Assembly (NCBI RefSeq): GCF_020010925.1
Contig: NZ_JAGJBZ010000001.1
Coordinates: 1,984,001-2,048,000 of the forward strand
DNA: 64,000 nucleotides
Reading direction: 5' to 3'
From: Streptomyces griseiscabiei
GTDB lineage: Bacteria; Actinomycetota; Actinomycetes; Streptomycetales; Streptomycetaceae
The translations under genes and the position numbers were made by a program. The notes beneath the pieces were generated by a model. The model saw only the letters and a list, made by a program, of their open reading frames with translations. It was not told the origin of the DNA and did not search any database. This document shows, one piece after another, positions 10,014 to 17,949 of the stretch. Position 1 is the stretch's first letter; every line of letters starts with the position of its first letter.

Positions 10014-11138
10014 TCAGTCCGTCCACACCCCCGTGGCCAGCAGTGTTTCGATCGCCGTCGCGTACGGGGTGATGTCCAGGCCCTGTTCGCTCAGCCACGC
10101 GTCGGAGTAGTACTTGTCGAGGTAGCGGTCGCCCGGGTCGCACAGGAGCGTGACCACGCTGCCCTGGCGGCCCTCGGCGACCATCTCGGCGGTGATCTTG
10201 AGGGCGCTCCAGAGACCGGTTCCCGTCGAGCCGCCCGCCTTGCGGCCGATGGCGTTCTCCAGGGCGCGTACGGCGGCGACGCTGGCCGCGTCGGGGACCT
10301 TCATCATGCGGTCGACGGCACCGGGGACGAAGCTGGGCTCCATGCGGGGGCGGCCGATGCCCTCGATCCGGGAGCCGCAGTCGCAGGTGACGTCGGGGTC
10401 GCCGGTGGTCCAGCCCTCGAAGAAGCAGGAGTTCTCCGGGTCCGCGACACAGATGCGGGTGTCGTGCTGCATGTAGTGGACGTAGCGGGCGATGGTCGCG
10501 GAGGTGCCGCCGGTGCCGGCGGTGGCGACGATCCAGGCGGGCTCGGGGAAGCGCTCCATCCGGAGCTGGCGGAAGACGGATTCGGCGATGTTGTTGTTGC
10601 CCCGCCAGTCCGTGGCCCGCTCGGCGTAGGTGAACTGGTCCATGTAGTGGCCGCCGGTCTCCCCCGCGAGGCGGGCGGACTCCTCGTACATCTTCCGTGA
10701 GTCGTCCACGAAGTGGCAGCGCCCGCCGTGGAACTCGATCAGCCGGATCTTCTCGGCGCTGGTCGTGCGGGGCATGACGGCGATGAAGGGGACGCCGATC
10801 AGTTTGGCGAAGTACGCCTCGGAGACGGCCGTGGAGCCGCTGGACGCCTCGATGACCGGGCGGCCCGGCCGGATCCAGCCGTTGCACAGGCCGTAGAGGA
10901 AGAGGGAGCGGGCGAGGCGGTGTTTGAGGCTGCCGGTGGGGTGGGTCGACTCGTCCTTGAGATACAGGTCGATGCCCCAGCGCTCGGGCAGCGGGAAGCG
11001 CAGCAGATGGGTGTCGGCGGAGCGGTTGGCGTCGGCCTGGACCTTGCGGACGGCTTCTTTGAGCCAGCCGCGGTACTCGCTGTCGCTGTGATCGACATCG
11101 AGGGTCGCGCCCGGACGGGTGGGGTGGGGGGTGCTCAC
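10014..11138 (-). CDS. cds1: PLP-dependent cysteine synthase-family protein, probable L-cysteine desulfhydrase Cds1
   Basis: A 374-residue fold-type II PLP enzyme. The Schiff-base lysine is K72 in TGSLKHRL, with a substrate loop [11 protein letters not shown] and a glycine-rich phosphate loop [10 protein letters not shown]. The unusual CFFEGW and [13 protein letters not shown] segments match the actinobacterial Cds1 family (Rv3684 in M. tuberculosis), which degrades L-cysteine to H2S, pyruvate and ammonia, rather than CysK. The GTG start has GAGGAG upstream. A near-consensus -10 (TATGAT, 11197-11192) gives a leader of about 45 nt. The gene is monocistronic. Confidence 0.85.
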   Translation of the reverse strand: MSTPHPTRPGATLDVDHSDSEYRGWLKEAVRKVQADANRSADTHLLRFPLPERWGIDLYLKDESTHPTGSLKHRLARSLFLYGLCNGWIRPGRPVIEASSGSTAVSEAYFAKLIGVPFIAVMPRTTSAEKIRLIEFHGGRCHFVDDSRKMYEESARLAGETGGHYMDQFTYAERATDWRGNNNIAESVFRQLRMERFPEPAWIVATAGTGGTSATIARYVHYMQHDTRICVADPENSCFFEGWTTGDPDVTCDCGSRIEGIGRPRMEPSFVPGAVDRMMKVPDAASVAAVRALENAIGRKAGGSTGTGLWSALKITAEMVAEGRQGSVVTLLCDPGDRYLDKYYSDAWLSEQGLDITPYATAIETLLATGVWTD

Positions 11139-11193
11139 GGCGGGCTCCTCACGCGGTGCGCCGACGGCGGATCGCGGCGTCGGACACCCCGAT

Positions 11194-11231
11194 CATAAAC
11201 AGCTTCCGCACGCTTCTCACCTGCATAAACA
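11194..11231. promoter_or_regulatory. CATAAACA direct repeats in the cds1 promoter
   Basis: Two exact CATAAACA copies (11194-11201 and 11224-11231; TGTTTATG on the coding strand of cds1) are 30 bp apart, about three helical turns. The proximal copy overlaps the candidate -10 TATGAT. AT-rich octamers are rare in this GC background, so they may be regulator half-sites. The regulator is unknown. Confidence 0.4.
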
Positions 11232-11234
11232 TCA

Positions 11235-11251
11235 CTTTGAGCCCCTCAAAG
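11235..11251. promoter_or_regulatory. 7-bp dyad CTTTGAG-CCC-CTCAAAG
   Basis: A perfect inverted repeat with a 3-nt spacer, 4 nt beyond the distal CATAAACA repeat and upstream of cds1. It could be an operator half-pair or a small hairpin. There is no further evidence for either. Confidence 0.35.
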
Positions 11252-11493
11252 GCACTCCTGTGGCAAGGATGCGCGGGGCGCGTGGGGGGCGCATGCCGCG
11301 CGTGCGCCGGAACTCCGCCCCCGGTCCACCGTGCGCACTGGTGCTCGACGCGGGGGACGTGCAGACTTCACCGCACGGGCCGGGTCCAGGCCGGAGGGGC
11401 ACTCGGGGAAGGCGACTCGGGCACACTGGATCACGGTCCTGCGGAGACGGATCACGACACAGGGCAGTCGAGGCGCACTAGGGGGCGGGGTAC

Positions 11494-11814
11494 ATGGCCG
11501 AGCCGGAGTTCACGGCCACGGGCGTGCGGATCGGGAAGAGGCTGCGGCAGCTGACCCGGGCGGGCCAGGTCCGGATCGAGGACGGGCGGCTGCAGCTGCT
11601 GACGAGTTACGGCAGCGAGATCGACAGCGCCCCGGTGCAGGCGGTGCGCGCCTCGAAGCCCTGGTTCGCCAACGAGGACCGGGCGTTGGCCGACGTCAAC
11701 GGCACGCGCTACACGCTCACACTGAACGAGCACGACCCCGCTCCGGGGAAGCCCGGTCCACCCTCGGCGCGCCGTTTCATAGAGGCGGTCCGCCGGGCGG
11801 CCGGACGCGGCTGA
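11494..11814 (+). CDS. Conserved hypothetical protein, 106 aa
   Basis: A small soluble protein that I do not recognise as a named domain. It starts MAEPEFTATGVRIGKRLRQL, has an alternating beta-strand/turn pattern (VRIEDGRLQLLTSYGSEIDSAP), a conserved-looking SKPWFANED segment, and an amphipathic C-terminal helix (ARRFIEAVRRAAGR). A GGGGGCGGGG tract precedes the ATG. Codon usage is typical coding GC3. It lies upstream of, and on the same strand as, the RsbW-like ATPase, but a 296-bp repeat-rich gap argues against a tight operon. Confidence 0.6.
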   Translation: MAEPEFTATGVRIGKRLRQLTRAGQVRIEDGRLQLLTSYGSEIDSAPVQAVRASKPWFANEDRALADVNGTRYTLTLNEHDPAPGKPGPPSARRFIEAVRRAAGRG

Positions 11815-11914
11815 CGACCGCGAGTTGCGGGACCGGATCCCCTGCGTCACTCTGGTCTCACGTCACTCTGGGTTTACCGGCGATAACGCTGCGAACCAGC
11901 CCGCCGGCCATGTC

Positions 11915-12056
11915 AGCGGGCGGCGGTTGTACGCAGCCACCCCACGAGCAGGCGGCAGCCCCGGCTTCCGCCACCAGGCGGCAGCCCCGGCTTCCGCCAC
12001 CAGGCGGCAGTCACAGGCGGCCGCACCACAGCGGGCGGCGTTTTCGCGCAGCCACC
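11915..12056. repeat. Imperfect 27-nt direct repeat pair flanking a tandem array
   Basis: AGCGGGCGGCG-N6-CGCAGCCACC occurs at 11915-11941 and 12030-12056, 115 bp apart, in the gap between the hypothetical gene and the RsbW-like gene. The two copies bracket the 26-bp tandem repeat at 11950-12010. The intervening DNA is non-coding. Confidence 0.6.
11950..12010. repeat. 26-bp tandem repeat, about 2.3 copies
   Basis: The unit starting AGGCGGCAGCCCCGGCTTCC is perfect at 11950-11975 and 11976-12001, with a third partial copy (9 nt) to 12010. It is GC-rich and non-coding, and may vary in copy number between strains. Confidence 0.7.
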
Positions 12057-12110
12057 TCGCTGGATCCGTACTCCGATCTTCTTCCGGACTCAATTCGGGG
12101 AGTCGCAGCC

Positions 12111-12662
12111 GTGATCAGCCAGCAAAGCAGGCACTGCACGGTGGAGCTCCAAGCCCTGCCGTCGCGGATCGGCCAGGTCCGCAGAATCGTATCTGCGCAA
12201 TTGCGCTACTGGCATCTGGATCCGTTGATAGAGCGGGCCGCACTCGGGGTGACCGAGCTGCTGTCCAACGTCCACCGGCACGCCGAGCCGGACAAGATGT
12301 GCACCGTGGAGATGGAGCTGCTCCTCGGGCGCCTCACGGTCTCGGTGCGCGACAACGACCCCCGCCTCCCGGTCGTCCAGGACGCGGAGCCCTTCGCCAC
12401 CTGCGGTCGCGGTCTCGCGATGGTCGCCGCGGTGAGCGAGAGCTGGGGGGTGCGGCCGCACGCCGAGTCGGGGAAGGTCGTGTGGTTCACGCTGCCGGCG
12501 TCCTCGGCGGCGGTGCCGAAGATCTCGCCGTACGACGCCGGGCTGACCCTGGACGTCGAGCCGACCCTCGACGCCGGCCAGCCGTACGACACCGGACGCA
12601 GGCCCGCCGTGCGCGGGCGCAGGTCCGAACACGCCCCCGCCCGGTCGGCCGTCGCAGGCTGA
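12111..12662 (+). CDS. RsbW/SpoIIAB-like ATP-binding protein (HATPase_c)
   Basis: A 183-residue single-domain GHKL ATPase of the anti-sigma-factor kinase type that is abundant in Streptomyces. The N-box reads VTELLSNVHRHAEP, the next motif VRDNDPRLP is a degenerate G1 box, and the G2-type segment CGRGLAMVAAVSESWG closes the nucleotide lid. An approximately 45-residue hydrophilic tail follows the domain. The frame is open well upstream, but GTG 12111 with GGGGAG 5-10 nt before it gives the standard family start. The partner sigma factor or antagonist is not adjacent. Kinase activity is inferred only from the family. Confidence 0.82.
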   Translation: MISQQSRHCTVELQALPSRIGQVRRIVSAQLRYWHLDPLIERAALGVTELLSNVHRHAEPDKMCTVEMELLLGRLTVSVRDNDPRLPVVQDAEPFATCGRGLAMVAAVSESWGVRPHAESGKVVWFTLPASSAAVPKISPYDAGLTLDVEPTLDAGQPYDTGRRPAVRGRRSEHAPARSAVAG

Positions 12663-12747
12663 CCGGGCGGTGACCATACCGCCGCCGTACGGGAGCACGG
12701 CGCCCCGGGCCGGCACGGGCCCGGGGCGATGGGCGACACGCCGACGG

Positions 12748-13045
12748 TCAGCCCGGACCGCCGCCCTTGGCCGCCGGGCCGAACTGCTCGTCCAGCACGG
12801 ACAGTCGGCGCCAGTACTCTTCCTCGTCGATCTCCCCCGAGGCGAAGCGGCGGCCGAGCACGGCGATCGGGGAGTCACCGGACGGGCGGGGATCGCCCCC
12901 GTACCGGCGCGGCTCCCCCGCCGCCACGCCGGGCCGTGCGCCGCAGGAAGGTGACGGCGCCGACGACCAGCGCCGCCCAGATCAGCGGGAAGAGAAGGAT
13001 CCAGGGGCCGGGGCCGCCGCCGCCCCAGTGCGCGAGTGTCTGCAT
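12748..13045 (-). pseudogene. SHOCT-domain membrane protein, frameshifted
   Basis: Translation from ATG 13045 (AAGGAG 11 nt upstream) gives MQTLAHWGG, then a transmembrane helix (PWILLFPLIWAALVVGAVTF), then RRTARRGGGG, and stops at 12875. One nucleotide out of frame, the sequence continues as GDSPIAVLGRRFASGEIDEE and EEYWRRLSVLDEQFG, a textbook SHOCT motif, to the stop at 12748. Joining the two gives the usual Streptomyces TM-plus-SHOCT protein of about 98 residues. The shift maps to a poly-G run near 12911-12922, where one extra G would explain it. It is a real lesion, a phase-variable tract or a sequencing error; only resequencing separates these. Confidence 0.7.
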
Positions 13046-13311
13046 CTCGAACTCATCTCCTTGGTCGAGCGCTTCTTCTCCCTCGTGGTGCAGAGATGCT
13101 TCGAGGTTCCCGCGGCGAAGGGGTGCGGGGCGTCCTGCGGAGGGCGGCAGTGGGGGTACCTCCGCGGGAGTACGGCGCGCCTACCGGTGGGTGGGGGTTC
13201 GGTGCGTCGGCGGATGCGGGTGCGGGTGCGTCGTGGTCGCTCGCCCGGTTCCCCGCGCCCCTGCCAAGCATCGGGCGCGCACCTGCCGCCGGACCCCGTA
13301 CGCGTCCGCCG

Positions 13312-13575
13312 TCAGCCCACGGAGATGTCCACCGACGGCCGTAGCTTCGCCGCGGACGCCAGGGCCTCGTGGACGGGATGGGTGCCGAAGGAGGCCAACA
13401 GGGTCCGGTCGGCGGGGTGTTCGGCGGACGGGTAGGCGGACTGGAAGCGCGGGCCCCAGCGGCGGGCGCCGAGGCGGCGTTCGGCCAGGATCACGCTGCG
13501 CAGTCGCCTCGCAGCCGGGTTCACCTTCCGATCATCCGGGGGACAACCTCCGTACGCGCGAAAGCAATTGCGCAT
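13312..13575 (-). CDS. Small conserved hypothetical protein, 87 aa
   Basis: An unrecognised 87-residue protein that starts MRNCFRAYGGCPPDDRKVNP, has a basic central helix (ARRLRSVILAERRLG) and a C-terminal segment HPVHEALASAAKLRPSVDIS. It is probably real: the ATG at 13575 has a strong GGAGGTGG ribosome binding site 5 nt upstream, and the region is AT-richer just before the start, as expected for a promoter. The frame extends to 13638, but the added residues are low-complexity. Function is unknown. Confidence 0.55.
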   Translation of the reverse strand: MRNCFRAYGGCPPDDRKVNPAARRLRSVILAERRLGARRWGPRFQSAYPSAEHPADRTLLASFGTHPVHEALASAAKLRPSVDISVG

Positions 13576-13692
13576 TTCCCCACCTCCACGGCATTCGGAA
13601 TTATTGCTTTCACTTTTCCTCCGCGGCACAACCTTCAACGAGTCACGGGCCTCTAATCCGGCGAACCGAAATGGGGGTCCGTCGGAAATGAA

Positions 13693-16485
13693 GTGGGTAG
13701 CTCAGCGGAACTCGGTGTGCCGAGCGGACAGGGACCGGGTGTGAAAGTGAAAACCCGTTCCGTGGTGCGAGGCCGGCCGCAGGGAAAGGCCGCGCTGTTC
13801 GCCGCCGCGCTCACCGTCGCCGTGCTCTGCGCGGGCGATGTGGTGGCCCGCAGCTATCCGTTCGGGGCGCGGACCCGGAGTGTCAACGACCTCGGCAATC
13901 AGTACGTGCCGTTCCACGCCCATCTCTGGGATCTGCTGCACGGCAGGGGCGACGGCGGGCTGGTCGTCAACTGGCAGTCGGGGTTCGGGGCCAGCTTCCT
14001 GCCCGACCTAGGGACCTATCTCGGCAGTCCGTTCGCGCTGCTCGTGGCGGTGTTCCCGAGGGATCAGATCGATCTCGCGGTGTACGTGGTCACCCTGGTG
14101 AAGGTGGCGGCGGCCGGCGCGGCCATGGCGTGGCTGCTGCTCGCCCTGCGCCCCGGGCGCTGGTGGGCGGCGGGGCTGCTCGGCTCGTCGTACGCGCTGT
14201 GCGGCTGGACCCTGGCGGACGGGGTCTACAACCCGATGTGGCTCGACGGCCTGGTCTTCCTGCCGCTGCTCTGCCTGGTCGGCGAATGGGCCCGGCGGGG
14301 GCGGCGCCCGCTCCTCGGTGTGCTGATCGTGGCGCTCGCGTGGACCGCCAACTTCTACACCGCGTACATGGCCACCCTCGCCGCCGCCCTGGTGCTGCTG
14401 CTCCGGCTGGCGCTCGCCGACCTCTCGCGACGGCAGCGGCTCGCGGCGGCGGGCCGCGCCGCCCTGGTCGCGGTCCTCGGCATGGGCCTGGCCGCGCCCC
14501 TGGTGACGGTCGTCTACTTCGGCACCCGGCACTCCTCTCCGGGCCGGGTGCGGCAGTTCGTGCCCGTCCCCACCGAGGACCTGCTCGCCCGGCTGCTCCC
14601 GGGGACGTACAGCTACGGGACGCCGGCCGTGTTCGTGGGCACCACCGCGCTGCTGCTGGCGCTCGCCCTGCCCTTCCACAGGGCGGCACCGGCGCGGGTG
14701 CGCGCCGGGTGGACGCTGCTGGTGGGGGCGGTGGCCCTGTCGATGCAGTGGGGGCCGACGCATCTGCTCTGGCACGCCTTCGCCACGCCGCAGGGCAGCT
14801 CGTACCGGCAGTCCTTCGTGCTGTGCGCGCTGCTGGTGATCGCCGCCTGGCACGCCCTGTCGTACGGCGTTCCCGGCCCGCGTGCGCTGGGCGCGGCGGG
14901 CGCGCTGCTGGCGCTGGTGATCGTCGTCGCGAGCGGGAGCGAGCGGACCGTGCGCGCCTTCACGCTCCCACTCGCCCTGCTGGCCGCCGCCGGTGCGCTG
15001 GGCGGTCTGATCCTGCTCGGGGCGAGGCGGCGGGACGGCCGGCCCCTCGCCGTTCTCGCCATGGCGCTGCTGGTGTGCACCCAGTTCGGGGAGGCCGCCG
15101 TGACCTCCGCCGCCGACACCCGGCTGCGGCTCGGGCACATGGACGACTACACGCCCTGGGGCGCGCGGCAGCGGGAGCAGTCGGAGGCGATCGCCGGGGC
15201 CGACGGCTGGCCGCGGTACCGGACCGACCCGGGCCGGGAGCAGACCGTCGGCAACGACCCGCTGCTGGTGGGCGGGCAGGGCGCCCAGTACTACAGCAGC
15301 CTCACCTCCGACGTGCTCAGCCGGACGCTGACCGCGCTCGGGGGCGGCTGGACCTCGCGCGGCCGGAGCGTGCAGAGCCTCGACAACGCCGTCACGGACG
15401 TGATCTTCTCCGTCGGCGCCCGGGTGCACTCGCCGCCGGACCCGCACCAGAACTGGTTCGCACAGGACGGCAGCGGGGTCACCGTGACCCGGCGGGACGT
15501 GCCGCCGCTGGTGACGGTACGGCCGCACGCCGACCGGGCCGAGGGCTCCACCGGCCTCTCCGCCTTCGGGCCGTCGCCGTACCGCAACCAGGAGATGCTG
15601 CTGGGCACGCGCGTGTACACCGTGCCCCGGCTCACCGTGCGCACCGCGGCGGGGAAGCCGCCGTCCCCGAGTGACGACGCGCGGCCGGGGGTGCGGGTGG
15701 GCCCGCTGCCCTACATCAGCGCGCCGGACAGGCCGACGATCACGGGCCGGTGTCCGGCGGCGTCCGAGCTGTATCTGTGGGCGCCGCATCTGTCCGGCAC
15801 GGCGCGGCTCGCCGACGGCGCCGGTTCAGGTTCCAGCCCCGAGGTCGGTTCCGAGGCCGACTCCGGTTCCGAGGCCGGTTCCCGATCCGCCGGGGAGCCG
15901 ACCGGACGGTTCCGGTCCGATCAGCCCGTCACCAAGATCGCGCCGATGCAGCGGCTGGGCAGCGTCGGGGACTCCGGACGGTTCCGGATCGAGCTGTCGC
16001 CGAACAGGACGAGTGTCGTGCCGAAGGGCGCGGTCGGCTGTCTGGACACCGCGCGGCTGCGCACCGCCGTCGAGGGACTGAAGGCCACCGGCGCCACGAG
16101 GGTGAGCGTGGAGGACGGCACGATCAAGGCCCGACTGCCCGCCCACAGCACGGGCGTCGCGGTGATCGCCGCGCCCCGGATCTCCGGCTGGCGCTGTGCC
16201 GCCGACCACGCCCCCGCCGTACCCGCCAAGGACTACCACGGCCTGATCGCCGTGCCCCTCTACGGCTCCGCGAGCAGCGTGACCTGCACCTTCCATCCAC
16301 CGGGGCTGCGCCTGGGCACGGCGGTCGGGGCCGTCTCGCTCACCGCCGTGCTCCTGATCGGGGCGACCGGCCGGGTCCGCCGTCGCCGGGGCCGGGCCGA
16401 ACCGGTGGCCGGACCACCGGCCGGCTCCCGACCCGCGCCGCCCGACCACCCGACCGCACAGGAGCGCCTGACCACCGCTCGGTGA
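13693..16485 (+). CDS. YfhO-family membrane glycosyltransferase
   Basis: A 930-residue polytopic GT-C-type protein with about 12-13 transmembrane helices in the first 460 residues, a large extracytoplasmic domain, and a final helix near the C-terminus. The first outer loop carries NDLGNQYVPFHAHLWDLLHG (Asp about residue 66 plus QYVPF), the conserved YfhO active-site region. In Firmicutes, YfhO proteins transfer a sugar from a lipid-phosphate carrier to wall or lipoteichoic acid on the outer face. The next two genes supply the other steps of that pathway. Start could be GTG 13693 or GTG 13741. A Gly/Ser/Glu-rich insert at about 713-735 comes from DNA repeats. Confidence 0.82.
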   Translation: MGSSAELGVPSGQGPGVKVKTRSVVRGRPQGKAALFAAALTVAVLCAGDVVARSYPFGARTRSVNDLGNQYVPFHAHLWDLLHGRGDGGLVVNWQSGFGASFLPDLGTYLGSPFALLVAVFPRDQIDLAVYVVTLVKVAAAGAAMAWLLLALRPGRWWAAGLLGSSYALCGWTLADGVYNPMWLDGLVFLPLLCLVGEWARRGRRPLLGVLIVALAWTANFYTAYMATLAAALVLLLRLALADLSRRQRLAAAGRAALVAVLGMGLAAPLVTVVYFGTRHSSPGRVRQFVPVPTEDLLARLLPGTYSYGTPAVFVGTTALLLALALPFHRAAPARVRAGWTLLVGAVALSMQWGPTHLLWHAFATPQGSSYRQSFVLCALLVIAAWHALSYGVPGPRALGAAGALLALVIVVASGSERTVRAFTLPLALLAAAGALGGLILLGARRRDGRPLAVLAMALLVCTQFGEAAVTSAADTRLRLGHMDDYTPWGARQREQSEAIAGADGWPRYRTDPGREQTVGNDPLLVGGQGAQYYSSLTSDVLSRTLTALGGGWTSRGRSVQSLDNAVTDVIFSVGARVHSPPDPHQNWFAQDGSGVTVTRRDVPPLVTVRPHADRAEGSTGLSAFGPSPYRNQEMLLGTRVYTVPRLTVRTAAGKPPSPSDDARPGVRVGPLPYISAPDRPTITGRCPAASELYLWAPHLSGTARLADGAGSGSSPEVGSEADSGSEAGSRSAGEPTGRFRSDQPVTKIAPMQRLGSVGDSGRFRIELSPNRTSVVPKGAVGCLDTARLRTAVEGLKATGATRVSVEDGTIKARLPAHSTGVAVIAAPRISGWRCAADHAPAVPAKDYHGLIAVPLYGSASSVTCTFHPPGLRLGTAVGAVSLTAVLLIGATGRVRRRRGRAEPVAGPPAGSRPAPPDHPTAQERLTTAR
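15840..15890. repeat. Degenerate 17-18-bp repeat within YfhO
   Basis: GGTTCCGAGGCCG at 15847-15859 is repeated at 15864-15876, with related flanking copies. It encodes a SEVGSEADSGSEAGS-like low-complexity loop in the outer domain. Probably an expansion in a tolerant loop. Confidence 0.55.
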
Positions 16486-16513
16486 ACCGAACCGCACCCC
16501 TGGGGGAGAACCC

Positions 16514-17509
16514 ATGCTCATCTCGATCGTCGCACCCTGCTACAACGAGGAAGCCGTCGTCGCACGCTTCCACGAGGAGATCCAGAAGATCGCGGAGGAA
16601 CTGCTTCCGCTCGGCCACGACATGGAGTTCGTGTACGTCGACGACGGCAGCCGGGACCGTACGCTCGCCGTGCTGAAGCAGCTGGCGGAGCTGGACGCGC
16701 GCGTCCGGTACGTCTCGTTCAGCCGCAACTTCGGCAAGGAGGCGGCGCTGCTCGCGGGTCTGCGGCACGCCGCCGGGGACTCCGTGATCGTCATGGACGC
16801 CGATCTGCAGCACCCGCCGGACCTGATCCGCCGCATGGTCGGTCTGCGCGAACAGGGCTACGACCAGGTCATCGCCCGCCGCAACCGCACCGGCGACGGT
16901 CTGCTGCGCACCGCCACGGCCCGTGTGTACTACCGGCTGGTCAACCGGCTCGTGGACGTCGAACTCGTCGACGGTGTGGGGGACTTCCGGCTGCTGTCAC
17001 GCCGGGTGGTGGACGCGGTCCTGGACCTCACCGAGTACAACCGCTTCTCCAAGGGGCTCTTCGCCTGGGTCGGTTTCCCGGGCACGACCTTCGAGTACGA
17101 GAACGCGGTACGTGAGCACGGCCGCAGCTCCTGGGGCTTCCGGTCCCTGCTCAACTACGGGATCGACGGGCTCCTCTCCTTCAACAACCGGCCGCTGCGG
17201 GCCGCCCTCCACCTCGGCCTGTGCCTGCTGGTGTGCGCGGGGCTCTACACGGCGTGGATCGTGGGCGCCGCACTCGTCGACGGCGTGGAGACCCCGGGCT
17301 ATGTCACCATCGTCATGGCCGTCACCGCCCTCGCCGGCGTACAGATGATCATGCTCGGGGTGATCGGGGAGTACACGGGCCGGATCTACTACGAGGTGAA
17401 GGGGCGCCCGCACTTCCTGGTGAAGGCGACCAATGTGGAGGAGGCAGCGCAGGTGGAGCGGACGGAGGGGCACGCGGCGTGCGGCACGACGAAGGACCTC
17501 ATTCGCTGA
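16514..17509 (+). CDS. Polyprenyl-phosphate glycosyltransferase (GT2, CsbB/GtrB/DPM1-like)
   Basis: A 331-residue family 2 glycosyltransferase. The N-terminal GT-A domain has APCYNEE, the nucleotide-binding VDDGSRDRT (about 43-51) and the metal-binding DADLQHPPD (about 95-103). Two C-terminal transmembrane helices (about 232-255 and 263-287) anchor it to the inner face of the membrane. Members load a hexose onto undecaprenyl phosphate. GGGGGAG lies 5-11 nt before the ATG. It begins 28 nt after yfhO and its stop overlaps the gtrA start (TGATG), so the three genes are one transcription unit. Confidence 0.92.
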   Translation: MLISIVAPCYNEEAVVARFHEEIQKIAEELLPLGHDMEFVYVDDGSRDRTLAVLKQLAELDARVRYVSFSRNFGKEAALLAGLRHAAGDSVIVMDADLQHPPDLIRRMVGLREQGYDQVIARRNRTGDGLLRTATARVYYRLVNRLVDVELVDGVGDFRLLSRRVVDAVLDLTEYNRFSKGLFAWVGFPGTTFEYENAVREHGRSSWGFRSLLNYGIDGLLSFNNRPLRAALHLGLCLLVCAGLYTAWIVGAALVDGVETPGYVTIVMAVTALAGVQMIMLGVIGEYTGRIYYEVKGRPHFLVKATNVEEAAQVERTEGHAACGTTKDLIR

Positions 17510-17943
17510 TGGGGACGGCGACACGTACGCAGACGCTCCCCGAGGCCCGCCCGATGCCGGAACGCCGCATATCGGGGCAGATCATCACCTTCGCCCTGGT
17601 CGGTGTGGTCAACACCCTGATCTACTACGGCCTTTACCTGCTCTTCCTCAATTGGCTTCCCTATCTCGGCGCGCATGTACTCGCATTCTCGCTGAGCATG
17701 ACGGGTTCCTTTTTCCTGAACGCGCGATTCACCTATCGCATCCGCCCGACCTGGCGGAAATTCCTTCTGTTCCCGCTGACCAATGCCACGAATTTCCTGC
17801 TCACCACGGCGGGTGTGTATGTGATCGTGGACGTCCTGCACGCGGGCAACCGGTTCGCCCCGCTGCTCGCGTCGGGGGCGGCCATTCCGGTGACGTTCGT
17901 GGTGTCCCGCACGATCATGCTGCGGGACTCCCCCAGCCCGTGA
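17509..17943 (+). CDS. GtrA family lipid-linked sugar flippase
   Basis: A 144-residue protein with four transmembrane helices spanning about 24-140, and the family hallmarks FALVGVVNTLIYYGLY in helix 1 and FFLNARFTY after helix 2. GtrA/GtcA proteins are thought to flip polyprenyl-phosphate sugars to the outer leaflet. The ATG overlaps the GT2 stop codon by one base (TGATG), showing translational coupling. It is the last gene of the yfhO-GT2-gtrA module; the convergent ROK gene ends 6 bp away with no hairpin between. Confidence 0.9.
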   Translation: MGTATRTQTLPEARPMPERRISGQIITFALVGVVNTLIYYGLYLLFLNWLPYLGAHVLAFSLSMTGSFFLNARFTYRIRPTWRKFLLFPLTNATNFLLTTAGVYVIVDVLHAGNRFAPLLASGAAIPVTFVVSRTIMLRDSPSP

Positions 17944-17949
17944 GGGATG

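Larger units (their letters stand above)
11139..11493. other. Intergenic region between divergent genes (355 bp)
   Basis: No credible gene lies here. The half next to cds1 is AT-richer than its surroundings and holds two CATAAACA direct repeats, a -10-like TATGAT on the minus strand, and a small dyad. The half next to the hypothetical gene at 11494 is ordinary high-GC sequence with no clear promoter. Confidence 0.6.

Noticed and set aside
11950..12010. CRISPR-like repeat
   Set aside because: Units are directly adjacent with no spacers and only two full copies. No cas genes are present.
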